DNA of 64,000 bases from Longibaculum muris (GTDB lineage Bacteria; Bacillota_I; Bacilli_A; Erysipelotrichales; Coprobacillaceae). The stretch lies in contig NZ_SMCQ01000012.1 of NCBI RefSeq assembly GCF_004343035.1, positions 1 through 64,000 of the forward strand, given 5' to 3'. Numbering within the stretch: position 1 is the stretch's first letter; each line of letters opens with the position of its first letter. The position numbers and the translations under genes are program-made. This document shows, piece after piece, positions 43,650 to 53,127 of the stretch. The notes under the pieces are model-generated. The model was given only the letters and a program-made list of their open reading frames with translations. It was not told the DNA's origin and searched no databases.

Positions 43650-44278
43650 TGAAAATCAATTATGATTTAAAGCTTCAAGAAGAATTAAAAAAGATTGGTG
43701 ATACAAAACCATCTTTATTACTTCATGTTTGTTGTGGACCTTGTTCAAGTAATGTCATTAAAGAATTGTGTGAACATTTTCAAATTACCATTTATTATTC
43801 TAATTCTAATATCTATCCTAGTGATGAATATCAAAGAAGATTTCAAGAATTGCTTCATTTTATTGAAAGATTTAATCAGGATTTTCATCAAGATATTCAA
43901 GTCATAGAAGATCCTTATAACTTTAGTGAATGGTTAAGTCATATGTATCCACTCAAAGAACTTCCTGAAGGAAGTATAAGATGTCGTTTATGTTATAGTT
44001 TAAGAATGCGTAGAACATTTGATTATGCAAAAATCCATCATTATGATTATTGGACAACTGTATTAAGTGTTTCACCACATAAGAATAGTCAATGGATTAA
44101 TGAAATTGGAGATGCTTGGCAAAGTGATTCACCAAAATTTCTATATGCTGATTTTAAGAAAAACAATGGTTATTTAAAATCAACTCAAATGACCAAAGAA
44201 TATGAAATGTATCGACAAAATTATTGTGGTTGTATGTTTAGTTATGAAGAAATGTTAAAGCGAGAAAGTCAAAAATAA
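43649..44278 (+). CDS. queH: Epoxyqueuosine reductase QueH
   Basis: A 209-aa QueH-family (DUF208) reductase, the non-cobalamin alternative to QueG that makes queuosine from epoxyqueuosine. Metal-cluster Cys are in LLLHVCCGPCSS, CRLCYSLR and YCGCMFS. Its ATG overlaps the queA stop (TAATG). With tgt and queA this gives the last three steps. No queC/D/E/F lie in the window, so preQ1 or a precursor may be salvaged. Confidence 0.95.
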   Translation: MKINYDLKLQEELKKIGDTKPSLLLHVCCGPCSSNVIKELCEHFQITIYYSNSNIYPSDEYQRRFQELLHFIERFNQDFHQDIQVIEDPYNFSEWLSHMYPLKELPEGSIRCRLCYSLRMRRTFDYAKIHHYDYWTTVLSVSPHKNSQWINEIGDAWQSDSPKFLYADFKKNNGYLKSTQMTKEYEMYRQNYCGCMFSYEEMLKRESQK

Positions 44279-44290
44279 CTTTCTCGCTTT
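44257..44290. terminator. Bidirectional terminator
   Basis: AAAGCGAGAAAGT and ACTTTCTCGCTTT form a 13-bp stem with an 8-base loop and T run. It ends the queuosine operon (+) and the hydrogenase gene (-). Confidence 0.9.
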
Positions 44291-44292
44291 TT

Positions 44293-45666
44293 TTATTTTC
44301 CTAATTCTTTACTTTTATCTGTATAAGATGTATGTAACATTTCTTCTGCCAAATCACTCATTGGTTCTTGGTAGAACTCTGCATATAATTGTTTGATTTC
44401 TGGATTTTCATGACTCTTTCTTAATGTCATAGATTGGTCTCTATTATATAATCCAGCGATACGTTTTGCACGTAAAATGTCTCCTTGATATTTTGTATCT
44501 TTTGGTTGACCACCGCCACCAATACATCCACCTGGACAAGTCATCACTTCAATAAAGTGATATTGTTTATCACCGTTTTTCATTTTTTCAATAAATTCAC
44601 TTGCATTCTTTGTTCCAAAGATAACCGCAATATTCACAGTCATTCCATTAATTTCTACACTTGCTTCTTTGACATCATCTAGTCCTCTAACTGGAGTATA
44701 ATTCAACAAATCAGCCGGAGCATTTTGACCAGTCATAATTTCATAAGCAGTACGTAAAGCTGCTTCCATAACACCACCAGAATTACCAAAAATAACACCA
44801 GCACCACTGGCTTCGCCCATCAAAGGATCAAATGAAGAATCTTCTAATGAGGCAAAATCAATATTTTCTTCTTTTGCCCATTTTGCCAGTTCTCTTGTTG
44901 TGATGACATAATCCATATCACGCATACCTTCAATACCTAAGTATTTTCCTGCATCGCACATTTCTTCACGTCTGATTTCATATTTTTTAGCTGTACATGG
45001 TGTCACTGCAACATTTACAATCTTTGTTGGATCTAAGTTCATCTTTTTAGCAAAGTATGTTTTGACCGTTGGTCCTTGCATACCAATTGGACTCTTTGCA
45101 GTTGAAAGATTATCACGCATATCAGGATGATAGATTTCTAAATATTTCACCCAGGCTGGACAACAACTTGTAAACTGTGGTAATGGTTTTGTTTGTTTTG
45201 TTAATCTTCTAATCAATTCTGTTCCTTCTTCAAGAATTGTTAAATCAGCTGAGAAGTTAGTATCCAAAACATACTTTGCACCTAATTTTCTAAGAAGTGC
45301 CACCATTTTTCCTTCAACAAATGAGCCATCTGCCATCCCAAACTCCTCACCTAAAGCAATTCTTACTGATGGTGAAGTATTGAAAATAATAATTTTATCA
45401 GGATTTTTCATTTCTTCTTGAATCAATTGATATTCATATGTTTCATGAATACTTGAAACAGGACAAACATTAGCACATTGTCCACAGTTAATACAAACAG
45501 CTTTATCTCCTGTTTCTTCTAAAGTATATGTTCCATGAACACCAATATAATCTTGACAAATATTTTTACATTGACCACACTTAATACATTTTTCTTCATC
45601 TCTTTGAATTGATGGATTATCACATTCAATTGGTACACGTATATCCATTCCTAAATGCTTACTCAT
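44293..45666 (-). CDS. [FeFe]-hydrogenase, monomeric
   Basis: A 457-aa hydrogenase. Two [4Fe-4S] ferredoxin motifs (CIKCGQCKNIC, CINCGQCANVCP) precede the H-cluster domain with L1 FTSCCPAW, L2 TPCTAKKYE (Thr where group A enzymes have Met) and L3 EVMTCPGGCIGGGGQP. All cluster Cys are present, so it should be active once matured. The TPC form may place it in the group B clade, as I recall it. It likely disposes of reducing power from ferredoxin as H2. No hydE/F/G maturases are nearby. Confidence 0.92.
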   Translation of the reverse strand: MSKHLGMDIRVPIECDNPSIQRDEEKCIKCGQCKNICQDYIGVHGTYTLEETGDKAVCINCGQCANVCPVSSIHETYEYQLIQEEMKNPDKIIIFNTSPSVRIALGEEFGMADGSFVEGKMVALLRKLGAKYVLDTNFSADLTILEEGTELIRRLTKQTKPLPQFTSCCPAWVKYLEIYHPDMRDNLSTAKSPIGMQGPTVKTYFAKKMNLDPTKIVNVAVTPCTAKKYEIRREEMCDAGKYLGIEGMRDMDYVITTRELAKWAKEENIDFASLEDSSFDPLMGEASGAGVIFGNSGGVMEAALRTAYEIMTGQNAPADLLNYTPVRGLDDVKEASVEINGMTVNIAVIFGTKNASEFIEKMKNGDKQYHFIEVMTCPGGCIGGGGQPKDTKYQGDILRAKRIAGLYNRDQSMTLRKSHENPEIKQLYAEFYQEPMSDLAEEMLHTSYTDKSKELGK

Positions 45667-45684
45667 AATTATTCTCCTTTTTAT

Positions 45685-45729
45685 TAGTAATCGTTACTAT
45701 TATTATAGCATTATGTAAAATATTGTCAA
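45685..45729 (-). promoter_or_regulatory. Hydrogenase promoter with downstream 15-bp dyad
   Basis: TTGACA (45729-45724), 16 bp, TATAAT (45707-45702). Immediately downstream is TAGTAA-TCG-TTACTA (45685-45699), a perfect 6-bp-arm dyad over the start site. It does not match Rex or Fnr sites as I know them; a repressor operator is likely. Confidence 0.65.
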
Positions 45730-45736
45730 ATTAAAA

Positions 45737-45762
45737 AGAGAAACACCAATAAATGCTTCTCT
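45737..45762 (-). terminator. Terminator after the aminotransferase gene
   Basis: AGAGAAACA and TGCTTCTCT pair (9 bp, one G-U on the RNA); TTTTTAATTT follows on the minus strand. Confidence 0.75.
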
Positions 45763-46930
45763 AATCTCTAATTTTTTCAATAAATTCTTTTATTTTTTGT
45801 GTAGCAACTTTTAACTCATCAATACTATAAGCATAAGATACACGGACAAATCCTTCACCCGCTGATCCAAATGCTGTACCAGGTACACAAGCGACCTTTT
45901 GATCTTCTAATAGTTTTTCACAAAATTCATCAGAAGTTAGACCTGTAGATTTAATACAAGGAAAAACATAGAATGCTCCTTGTGGTTTGAATGTTTCAAG
46001 TCCCATATCATTAAATGTTTTTACTAAGAAATTTCTTCTTGCTTTATATGAATCACGCATTCTTTCTACTTCTTCTTGACAATGTCTTAATCCTTCAATA
46101 GCTCCATATTGAGCAGGTGATGGTGCAGACATAATAACATATTGATGAATTTTATTCATCGCTTTCGTTAAAATTGGATTTGCGAGAATATATCCTAAAC
46201 GCCATCCCGTCATAGCAAACGCCTTAGAAAAACCACTTACAACAATCACTTGATCTTTGATTTCATCAAATGCAGCAATTGAACAAAATTCTTCTTCATA
46301 ACTTAATTCAGCATAGATTTCATCTGATAAGACAATAATTCCTGATTCTTTAATAATTGGTACAATCTTAGCATAATCTTCTCTTGTCATAAATCCACCT
46401 GTTGGATTTGATGGATAGTTTAACAAGATTGCTTTTGTTCGAGGAGTAATTGCTGCTTTTAATAATTCTGGTGTTAACTTGAATTGATCTTCATGTCTTA
46501 ATTGAATAGAAACTGGTATTCCACCAGCTAATTCAACTCCTGGTGTATAAGCAACATACCCAGGATCTAAAACTATCATTTCTTCACCAGGATTTAGAAT
46601 TGCTCTAATCGCAATATCAATTCCCTCAGAACCACCTACGGTCACAATACAATTCTCTTTAGGATCATATGATACCCCAAAACGACGTTTATAATATTTG
46701 CATATTTCTTCTCTAAGTTCAATTAATCCTTGATTAGCAGTATAGAAAGTTCTCCCTTTTTCAATTGAATAGATAGCTGCTTCTCTAATTGACCAAGGTG
46801 TTGTAAAATCAGGTTCTCCAACTCCTAATGAAATAACATCATCCATTTGTGATGCCAAATCAAAAAACTTACGAATCCCACTTGGTTTAATTGTTTTTAC
46901 ACGTTCACTTAACATATCATCATAATTCAT
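45761..46930 (-). CDS. Class I/II aminotransferase (PatA/AspC-like)
   Basis: A 389-aa PLP enzyme of fold type I. The PLP Lys is in VSGFSKAFAMTGWRLGYI; other blocks are NYPSNPTGGFMTREDY and DEIYAEL. Most like the Bacillus PatA / alanine-aspartate group; the amino acid cannot be fixed from sequence. It overlaps the stop of the Lrp-type gene by one base, and this regulator-aminotransferase pair is a recurring arrangement in Firmicutes. Confidence 0.88.
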   Translation of the reverse strand: MNYDDMLSERVKTIKPSGIRKFFDLASQMDDVISLGVGEPDFTTPWSIREAAIYSIEKGRTFYTANQGLIELREEICKYYKRRFGVSYDPKENCIVTVGGSEGIDIAIRAILNPGEEMIVLDPGYVAYTPGVELAGGIPVSIQLRHEDQFKLTPELLKAAITPRTKAILLNYPSNPTGGFMTREDYAKIVPIIKESGIIVLSDEIYAELSYEEEFCSIAAFDEIKDQVIVVSGFSKAFAMTGWRLGYILANPILTKAMNKIHQYVIMSAPSPAQYGAIEGLRHCQEEVERMRDSYKARRNFLVKTFNDMGLETFKPQGAFYVFPCIKSTGLTSDEFCEKLLEDQKVACVPGTAFGSAGEGFVRVSYAYSIDELKVATQKIKEFIEKIRD

Positions 46931-47421
46931 TATGGAGTCACCACCAATCTATCATTTTGACCATCTTCATCCTCAATTAAGATAACTCCATCATTTTTAT
47001 ATTGTTTTAATACAAAATAAGTAGATGTTCCACTAACCCCATCTAAACAAGCTAACTTACTCGCAACAAAGTGTGCAACCTCTTGCATTGTTTTTCCTTT
47101 AACAATTGCTACAAATTCAAAACTACCACTTAATAAATACATTGTATCAATTTCATCATATTTATAAATACGACTTGCAATACGATCATATCCATATTCT
47201 CTTTCAGGACTTGCATTGATTTGAATCAATGCAGTTACCATTTCTGTATTTGTTAAATCCCAATTAATAATTGTATGATACCCACAAATAACCTTCTGTC
47301 TTTCTAAATCACTTAACTTTTCAATGACATCATCTTCAGTTTCATCTAAGGCGGCCGCTAGGTCAGTAATTTTCATCCTCGCATTTCTTTGTAACAAACT
47401 TAATAATAACTTATCTTCCAT
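46930..47421 (-). CDS. Lrp/AsnC-family regulator
   Basis: A 163-aa regulator: N-terminal HTH (LLSLLQRNARMKITDLAAALDETEDDVIEKLSDLERQKV, in short the usual start of the family) and a RAM ligand-binding domain. It should respond to an amino acid and control the adjoining aminotransferase gene. Start at ATG 47421 with GGAGGAAG ahead; the longer frame has no ribosome site. Confidence 0.88.
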   Translation of the reverse strand: MEDKLLLSLLQRNARMKITDLAAALDETEDDVIEKLSDLERQKVICGYHTIINWDLTNTEMVTALIQINASPEREYGYDRIASRIYKYDEIDTMYLLSGSFEFVAIVKGKTMQEVAHFVASKLACLDGVSGTSTYFVLKQYKNDGVILIEDEDGQNDRLVVTP

Positions 47422-47594
47422 AACGCTTCCTCCTTTTATATTATATTTATTGTAATACATTTTTATCCTTTAGAAAAGATTTATTTTATTTATCACAATA
47501 AACTATTCTTATAAATTATATAAAATTCATTTATCAATTATTAGTAAATACAATACGATTGTGCTAAAATAGATTTATGAAAGGGGTTTAAATT

Positions 47595-48629
47595 ATGAAA
47601 ACATTTTATGTATCAAGTTATGGAAAAAATGATGGTAAGGGTATTTATATTATGAAATTTGATGAACAGACTTTAGAAATGAAAAGAATTCAACAAATTG
47701 TAACACAAGACTACCCTTCATATATGATTATTGATGATCATGTTTTGTATGTCGCTTATAAAAATGCGAGTTCACACAGTGATGGTGGTGGATTAGGAAG
47801 TTTTTCTATCTATAATGATGAGTTGATTTTAAATAATAATTATAGTTCTAGCGGTCGTTCTTATACACATCTTTGCGTCGATGATCAACAACGCTATATA
47901 TTTGCTGCTAACTATCATGTTGGAGCAACCGCTTCTTATCAGTTAGAAAACAAAACAATTACCAAAAAGATTTGTGCTGTTCACCATAAAGGTCTCGGTC
48001 CTGATTTATTAAAGCGTCAAACTGGTCCTCATGCTCATTGTGTTGGTATTACCCCAGATAAACAATTTGTTTATTCAGTCGATTTAGGAGCCGATAAAGT
48101 CGTTATGTATCGTTATAATCAAGGCATTCTTTTAGAAGATTCTGACTATACTTTAAATGTTCTTCCTGGTTCTGGACCTCGTCATATGATTTTTTCTAAA
48201 GATGGACGTTTTGCCTATCTCGTTAATGAAATTGCTAATAATATTATGGTCTTTAAATATAATGAAGGACGTTTTAATTTGATACAAGCTATTCATTGTG
48301 TTCCTAGACATTTTAAAGGTTTTTCAAGTGCTTCTGCAATTCGTTTAACATCAAGTGGTGACCATTTGTTTGTTTCAAATCGTGGACATGATAGTATTGC
48401 TATGTATCGTGTTAATAAAGAAAGTGGAAAGATTTCATTATTATATATGGTTCATACGGGTAAAGGTCCTCGTGATTTTAATATTATTGATGATCAATAT
48501 TTGATTGTAGGTTGTCAAGATGATAATATTTTACAGGTTTTAACTTTTGATGAACCTAATGAAAAGTTATTATTGAGTGATTCTTCTATTGAATTACCTG
48601 CCCCTGTTTGTATTGCAGTGGAAAGATAA
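47595..48629 (+). CDS. Lactonase-fold beta-propeller protein (6-phosphogluconolactonase-like)
   Basis: A 344-aa seven-bladed propeller of the Pgl/YbhE type (PF10282). Repeated DKQFVYSVDLGADKVVMY, DGRFAYLVNEIANNIMVF and GDHLFVSNRGHDSIAMY blades are clear, with the family HCVGITPD and GSGPRHMIF motifs. Members hydrolyse 6-phosphogluconolactone, but no pentose-phosphate gene is adjacent. Single-gene unit with AAGGGG ribosome site. Confidence 0.85.
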   Translation: MKTFYVSSYGKNDGKGIYIMKFDEQTLEMKRIQQIVTQDYPSYMIIDDHVLYVAYKNASSHSDGGGLGSFSIYNDELILNNNYSSSGRSYTHLCVDDQQRYIFAANYHVGATASYQLENKTITKKICAVHHKGLGPDLLKRQTGPHAHCVGITPDKQFVYSVDLGADKVVMYRYNQGILLEDSDYTLNVLPGSGPRHMIFSKDGRFAYLVNEIANNIMVFKYNEGRFNLIQAIHCVPRHFKGFSSASAIRLTSSGDHLFVSNRGHDSIAMYRVNKESGKISLLYMVHTGKGPRDFNIIDDQYLIVGCQDDNILQVLTFDEPNEKLLLSDSSIELPAPVCIAVER

Positions 48630-48632
48630 GAA

Positions 48633-48660
48633 AAAATGACAATGTTCGCATTGTCATTTT
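48633..48660. terminator. Bidirectional terminator
   Basis: AAAATGACAATG and CATTGTCATTTT form a 12-bp stem capped by TTCG, between the lactonase gene (+) and the MerR gene (-). Confidence 0.9.
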
Positions 48661-49496
48661 ATTTTTCTCACAGGAAATTGAATCTCTGTTAACCATTCAT
48701 CCGGTGTTTCTTTATTCCATATTCCATCTATATAAGTTTCTCTTTGATATCCAACAATTTCATAACCACTTTCTTCAATAAAATGTATAATTGCACTATA
48801 TGCTTTAGGTAAAGTTTCATATGGTCCTTTATGTAATACACACGCTGCCATTTCCACCTCAGGTAAAACACTAAACTTTAATGTTTCTGTATCTTCTTTT
48901 AGTTCTGTAACAGCTTCACATATTTGCGCATCAATATCTGATTCACGATACTCACCATCATAATAAATTGTAAAGCAATATTCAGGAATTGCACATTCAC
49001 ATCCTTGTTGTTCCATTTCCATTCCCATCTTAGGCATTTTATCAAATAATTCTGGATAACCATTTAAATGCACACGCATAGATGCAATAATAACTTCCGG
49101 GATTGATTTAATAACAACATGATATTCATTTTGTAGTTCATCGCTTGTTAGATAACTTTCAATACTTGCTATTTTCTTTGTTATTTCAGCCATCTCTAAC
49201 ATGAGTTGACTTTTTTTCTTTTGCAATAGTTTTTCTTCTGAAGATCCTGCAATAACTTGTTTAATTTCTTCTAATGAGAACCCAATTTCTTTTAAAGCAA
49301 GAATTTGATGAAGAATGGGTAATTGATCTGAGATATAATAACGATAGCCATTGTTTTCATCTATATAATATGGTTTAAGTATCCCAATTTCATCATAGTG
49401 TCTTAATGTTTTAATGGTTACTTTATTCATTTGAGCAAAGATTCCAATTTTATATAACTTTTGTGGTTCTCTTTCACATTGATATTGATTTTCCAT
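48654..49496 (-). CDS. MerR-family regulator with GyrI-like effector domain
   Basis: A 280-aa regulator. The MerR DNA-binding domain is IGIFAQMNKVTIKTLRHYDEIGILKP, followed by a coiled linker and a C-terminal GyrI/BmrR-type ligand-binding domain (ACVLHKGPYETLPKAYSAIIHFIEESGYEIVG in outline). Such proteins sense lipophilic drugs. Last gene of the ABC exporter operon. Start ATG 49496 (alternative 49499) after GAGGTG. Confidence 0.88.
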   Translation of the reverse strand: MENQYQCEREPQKLYKIGIFAQMNKVTIKTLRHYDEIGILKPYYIDENNGYRYYISDQLPILHQILALKEIGFSLEEIKQVIAGSSEEKLLQKKKSQLMLEMAEITKKIASIESYLTSDELQNEYHVVIKSIPEVIIASMRVHLNGYPELFDKMPKMGMEMEQQGCECAIPEYCFTIYYDGEYRESDIDAQICEAVTELKEDTETLKFSVLPEVEMAACVLHKGPYETLPKAYSAIIHFIEESGYEIVGYQRETYIDGIWNKETPDEWLTEIQFPVRKIK

Positions 49497-49507
49497 CATT
49501 TTCACCT

Positions 49508-50248
49508 CTATTCCCATTGAAATGTCTTTAATGAAATTATACACCCAATAATTGCCATCACCAATAAATATATAATAGAGTAAATCATATCCTGATGATA
49601 AATTCCTAATGAGATATCTTTTAATAAAGAAATACCTTGAGTTAATGGTAAGACTTTAGCAAGATTTTGTATGAATTGAGGAAATATCTCAAAAGGAATT
49701 GTTGCCCCTGAAAGAAATAACATTGGAAAGTAAACAAATGTACAAACTACATTTGCAACTTTTAAATTTGGACAAAGACTGGCAATAATCATTCCTAAAC
49801 TATACATAGAAACAAGAATCAAACAGTAAGCTAGAATAAAATATAATATACTACCTTCCATTTGATAATGAAATATGACAATCGCACATATTGATACAAG
49901 CAGAGCTGATAAAATAGAAATAATTGCTCCAATACAAAATTGTACACATAGAATTAATTTTGGACTCATTGGTGTCACAAAGAAATGTTTTAATATCTTC
50001 TTATCTCGATAATTTGCAATTGTTAAGGGGATACCCATAAATGCTGTTGCACATATTCCTACTGTTATTAGTGATGCAAATGCACTTTGTAAAAAGGTAT
50101 AATTCTCTTGAGAAATTGTTTGTTGTTCAGCAATAAGCCCAATCATTAATAAGACTCCTACTGGCATACCTATTCCAAATATTAATCCATCTGGACAACG
50201 TAAACTTAATCTTTGTTCTATTTTTAGTAATGTCATAAATCGTTTCAT
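49508..50248 (-). CDS. ABC-2-type exporter permease
   Basis: A 246-aa membrane protein with six hydrophobic segments and the ABC-2 pattern (DKKILKHFFVTPMSPKLIL after helix 2; FLSGATIPFEIFPQFIQNLAKVLPLTQGISLLKD near the end). It overlaps the ATPase gene by 4 bp. Drug or lipid export is likely given the MerR partner. Confidence 0.88.
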   Translation of the reverse strand: MKRFMTLLKIEQRLSLRCPDGLIFGIGMPVGVLLMIGLIAEQQTISQENYTFLQSAFASLITVGICATAFMGIPLTIANYRDKKILKHFFVTPMSPKLILCVQFCIGAIISILSALLVSICAIVIFHYQMEGSILYFILAYCLILVSMYSLGMIIASLCPNLKVANVVCTFVYFPMLFLSGATIPFEIFPQFIQNLAKVLPLTQGISLLKDISLGIYHQDMIYSIIYLLVMAIIGCIISLKTFQWE

Positions 50249-50961
50249 TGTTTTTCCTCCATTAATGTTAAATACGCTTCTTCTAAATTTTGATAAGGTC
50301 CAGATTGCATAATATCATTAACTGTTCCTTCAATAACCTTTTTCCCTTGTTTTAACAATAAAATACGATCACATAAATACTGTGCTTCTTCCATATAATG
50401 TGTTGTTAAAACAATAGTCATTCCTTTTTCTTTTAAATTCTTTAATATATTCCATACCTCACGTCTAGCAACAACATCTAACCCCGTTGTTAATTCATCT
50501 AAAAAGATGATTTCAGGTTGAGGGATTAAAGCAATAACAAGTGATAATTTTTGTTTTTCTCCACCGGATAATTGATCAACATATTGATTTTTAAAAGTAT
50601 CTAATTGAAATTGGTGAAGTAACTGATGATAATCAGCTGGATTTTGATATAACGCTGCAATTTCTTCACATACCTCAATAACTTTAATGTTATCTTGATA
50701 ATAACTTACCTGTAACTGAACCCCTATTCTTTCAAAAAGTATTTTTCTTTCATTTCTTGCATTTTTACCAAAAATAAGTGCATATCCACAATCTGGTTGA
50801 TTTAAACCTAAAATACTTTCAATTGTGGTTGTTTTTCCTGCTCCATTATGACCTAAAATACCATAAACCTCTCCAACATTGACATCAAATGAAAGTTGAT
50901 CAACAACTTTTCTAGCCTCAAATATCTTTGTTAAATCTTTAACTTCTATACATTTATCCAT
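50245..50961 (-). CDS. ABC-2 exporter ATPase
   Basis: A 238-aa ATPase of the DrrA/CcmA type: Walker A GHNGAGKTT, signature LSGGEKQKLSLVIAL, Walker B IIFLDELTTGLD (Leu in place of the usual Pro after Glu), H-loop TTHYMEEA. First gene of the three-gene unit ATPase-permease-MerR. Confidence 0.92.
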   Translation of the reverse strand: MDKCIEVKDLTKIFEARKVVDQLSFDVNVGEVYGILGHNGAGKTTTIESILGLNQPDCGYALIFGKNARNERKILFERIGVQLQVSYYQDNIKVIEVCEEIAALYQNPADYHQLLHQFQLDTFKNQYVDQLSGGEKQKLSLVIALIPQPEIIFLDELTTGLDVVARREVWNILKNLKEKGMTIVLTTHYMEEAQYLCDRILLLKQGKKVIEGTVNDIMQSGPYQNLEEAYLTLMEEKQ

Positions 50962-51017
50962 GTTCTTTTCCTCCTAAATATAGCTTAAATGCTCCTGTAA
51001 GAGGACAGTCAAGAAAA

Positions 51018-51049
51018 AAGTGAAAAGTTTTTTATTCAACTTTTCACTT
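51018..51049 (-). terminator. Terminator of the thiamine operon
   Basis: AAGTGAAAAGTT and AACTTTTCACTT form a 12-bp stem with an 8-base loop; TTTTCTTGA follows on the minus strand. Confidence 0.85.
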
Positions 51050-51063
51050 ACTATAAAACCTAT

Positions 51064-51846
51064 TTATTTCATATTCCAGCAATGATTTAATGGTCCACTA
51101 CCATGACCTAAATCTAGATTATCCTTTAAAGCTCCAGTAATATATTCCTTTGCTTTTTTTACACTTGTGACTATATCATATCCTAATGCCAAATGACTAG
51201 CAATTGCACTCGATAAAGTACATCCACTACCATGGGTATTAGGATTATCAATGTGTTCACATTCTAACCATATCACTTCATCTGCATGATATAATAAATC
51301 ATCTGCACATTCTTCAAAATGACCACCTTTAATTAATATATATCCTAGATACCATTCACTTATTTCTTTTGCTGCTTTGAGCATATCAGCTTTGTTTTGA
51401 ATAGGATGATTAACAAGAACTTCGGCTTCTGGAATATTGGGTGTAATGATACTAGATAAAGGGATTAATTCTTGTTTTAAAGCTGTTAAAGCACTATCTT
51501 CTAATAAACGTGAGCCACTTGTTGATACCATGACTGGATCAACAACAATATTTTTAGCATCATATTTCTTTAATTGTTCTACAATTTTATGTATTAATTG
51601 AGTTTCAGATACCATTCCTATTTTAATCGCATCGGGATATATATCTTCAAAGACACAGGCAAACTGTTCTTCTAAGAATTGTGGAGTAACATTCATAATA
51701 TCTTTAACACCTAGTGTATTTTGAGCAACTAATGCTGTTATAATACTCATTCCATAAACTTTATGTGCTGTGAATGTCTTTAAATCTGCTTGAGCTCCTG
51801 CTCCACCCGTTGGGTCTGTTCCTGCAATTGTTAATACTGTTTTCAT
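51064..51846 (-). CDS. thiD: Hydroxymethylpyrimidine (phosphate) kinase ThiD
   Basis: A 260-aa ribokinase-fold enzyme that makes HMP-PP. Start TIAGTDPTGGAGAQADLKTF and the ATP-site NTHGSGCTLSSAIA are diagnostic, with DPVMVSTSG in the middle. I start at ATG 51846 after GGAGGT, inside the end of the HAD gene. Last gene of the operon. Confidence 0.95.
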   Translation of the reverse strand: MKTVLTIAGTDPTGGAGAQADLKTFTAHKVYGMSIITALVAQNTLGVKDIMNVTPQFLEEQFACVFEDIYPDAIKIGMVSETQLIHKIVEQLKKYDAKNIVVDPVMVSTSGSRLLEDSALTALKQELIPLSSIITPNIPEAEVLVNHPIQNKADMLKAAKEISEWYLGYILIKGGHFEECADDLLYHADEVIWLECEHIDNPNTHGSGCTLSSAIASHLALGYDIVTSVKKAKEYITGALKDNLDLGHGSGPLNHCWNMK

Positions 51847-51847
51847 C

Positions 51848-52486
51848 TTATACCTCCATCTCATCAAATGATATATAATTTTGATTGGCAATTTGACAGA
51901 TTTTTAACCAATCGTTATCATTATTTTTATCATATATAGCTTTTACATATAAACCAGCTTGTTTAGCTGATTGAATTGCATACAATGCATCTTCCACAAC
52001 AATACATTCATTAATTTTATAACCAATACCATCAATTAAATGTAAATAACTTTCAGGTTGATTTTTTGTATAACCATAATCATCACAAGAATAAATAGCT
52101 TGAAAATATTGATCAATCTTTAATCTTTTTAAGGCTAACTTCGCTAATAATAAATCACTTGCGGTAAAAATATACATTTTTATATGTTGTTTTAAACATT
52201 TTTCTAAAAATGTTTGAACACCTGGCTTAAGTAAAATATGGTACATATATTGGTCTTTTATTTGAGTACATACTCCTTCTTTAATTTCATCAATATTCTG
52301 CTTTAAACCAAAATGAACTTTCATATAATGAGCTGCTTCTTCAATTGTCATATTTGAAACCTGCTCATCTAAATCATTGCTGCCTTGTACATTGATCGTC
52401 TTTAGATACTTATTTCCAATATTATCCCAAGCATTCAAAGAATCTAATAAAGTTCCATCTAAATCAAATATATATACTTTTTTCAT
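51848..52486 (-). CDS. HAD-family hydrolase, thiamine operon
   Basis: A 212-aa HAD phosphatase: motif I IFDLDGTLLDS, motif II FTASD, Lys in motif III region and motif IV VVEDALYAI. Placed between thiE and thiD under the TPP riboswitch and overlapping thiE, so it may dephosphorylate a thiamine intermediate (thiamine phosphate or HMP-P), which is inference from position only. Confidence 0.85.
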   Translation of the reverse strand: MKKVYIFDLDGTLLDSLNAWDNIGNKYLKTINVQGSNDLDEQVSNMTIEEAAHYMKVHFGLKQNIDEIKEGVCTQIKDQYMYHILLKPGVQTFLEKCLKQHIKMYIFTASDLLLAKLALKRLKIDQYFQAIYSCDDYGYTKNQPESYLHLIDGIGYKINECIVVEDALYAIQSAKQAGLYVKAIYDKNNDNDWLKICQIANQNYISFDEMEV

Positions 52487-53127
52487 AACAAAAGTTCCTT
52501 TGTCCTTTCTTTAAGTTGCTTTGTTGCTTCGATAATATCTTCGGCAGCCATAATAGCACTCACAACTGCTATTCCATCAATACCACTACCTTTTAATTGT
52601 AGTAGATTTTCTTGATTTATTCCTCCAATCGCAACAATTGGAATATCAACATGTTGACAAATGTCTTGAAGTGTAGCCAAATCCACCTCAATTGCATCAT
52701 CTTTTGTTCCGGTAGGAAAAACAGCTCCGACACCTAAATAATCAGCACCTGCATTTTGAGCTGTTATTGCCTGTTCAACAGTTTGAACAGAAACGCCTAA
52801 TACTTTATCTGATCCAATCAACTTTCTTACATCCTGTGCCTGCATATCACTTTGACCAACATGAATCCCATCAGCATCTACTTCTAACATGACTTCAACA
52901 TTATCATTAATGATTAAAGGAATTTGATTTTGATTACATAATTCTTTCAATTCCTTTGCTTCTTGAACAAACAATTGATGATTTAAATGTTTTTCTCTTA
53001 ATTGAACACATGTTACACCACCATTTATTGCTGCCTCAACATCTTCATATAAACTATGAGCTTTTAACCAATGTCGATCAGTAACCAAATAAAGCTGCAT
53101 TGCTTTTTTTATTTTATCTTTCTTCAA
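52483..53127 (-). CDS. thiE: Thiamine phosphate synthase ThiE
   Basis: A 214-aa TIM-barrel enzyme joining HMP-PP and thiazole phosphate. Blocks: LYLVTD start, CVQLREKHL, LIINDNVEVM, DGIHVGQSDM, GVGAVFPTGTK, VAIGGI. Overlaps thiM by 14 bp and the HAD gene by 4 bp. Confidence 0.96.
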   Translation of the reverse strand: MKKDKIKKAMQLYLVTDRHWLKAHSLYEDVEAAINGGVTCVQLREKHLNHQLFVQEAKELKELCNQNQIPLIINDNVEVMLEVDADGIHVGQSDMQAQDVRKLIGSDKVLGVSVQTVEQAITAQNAGADYLGVGAVFPTGTKDDAIEVDLATLQDICQHVDIPIVAIGGINQENLLQLKGSGIDGIAVVSAIMAAEDIIEATKQLKERTKELLL

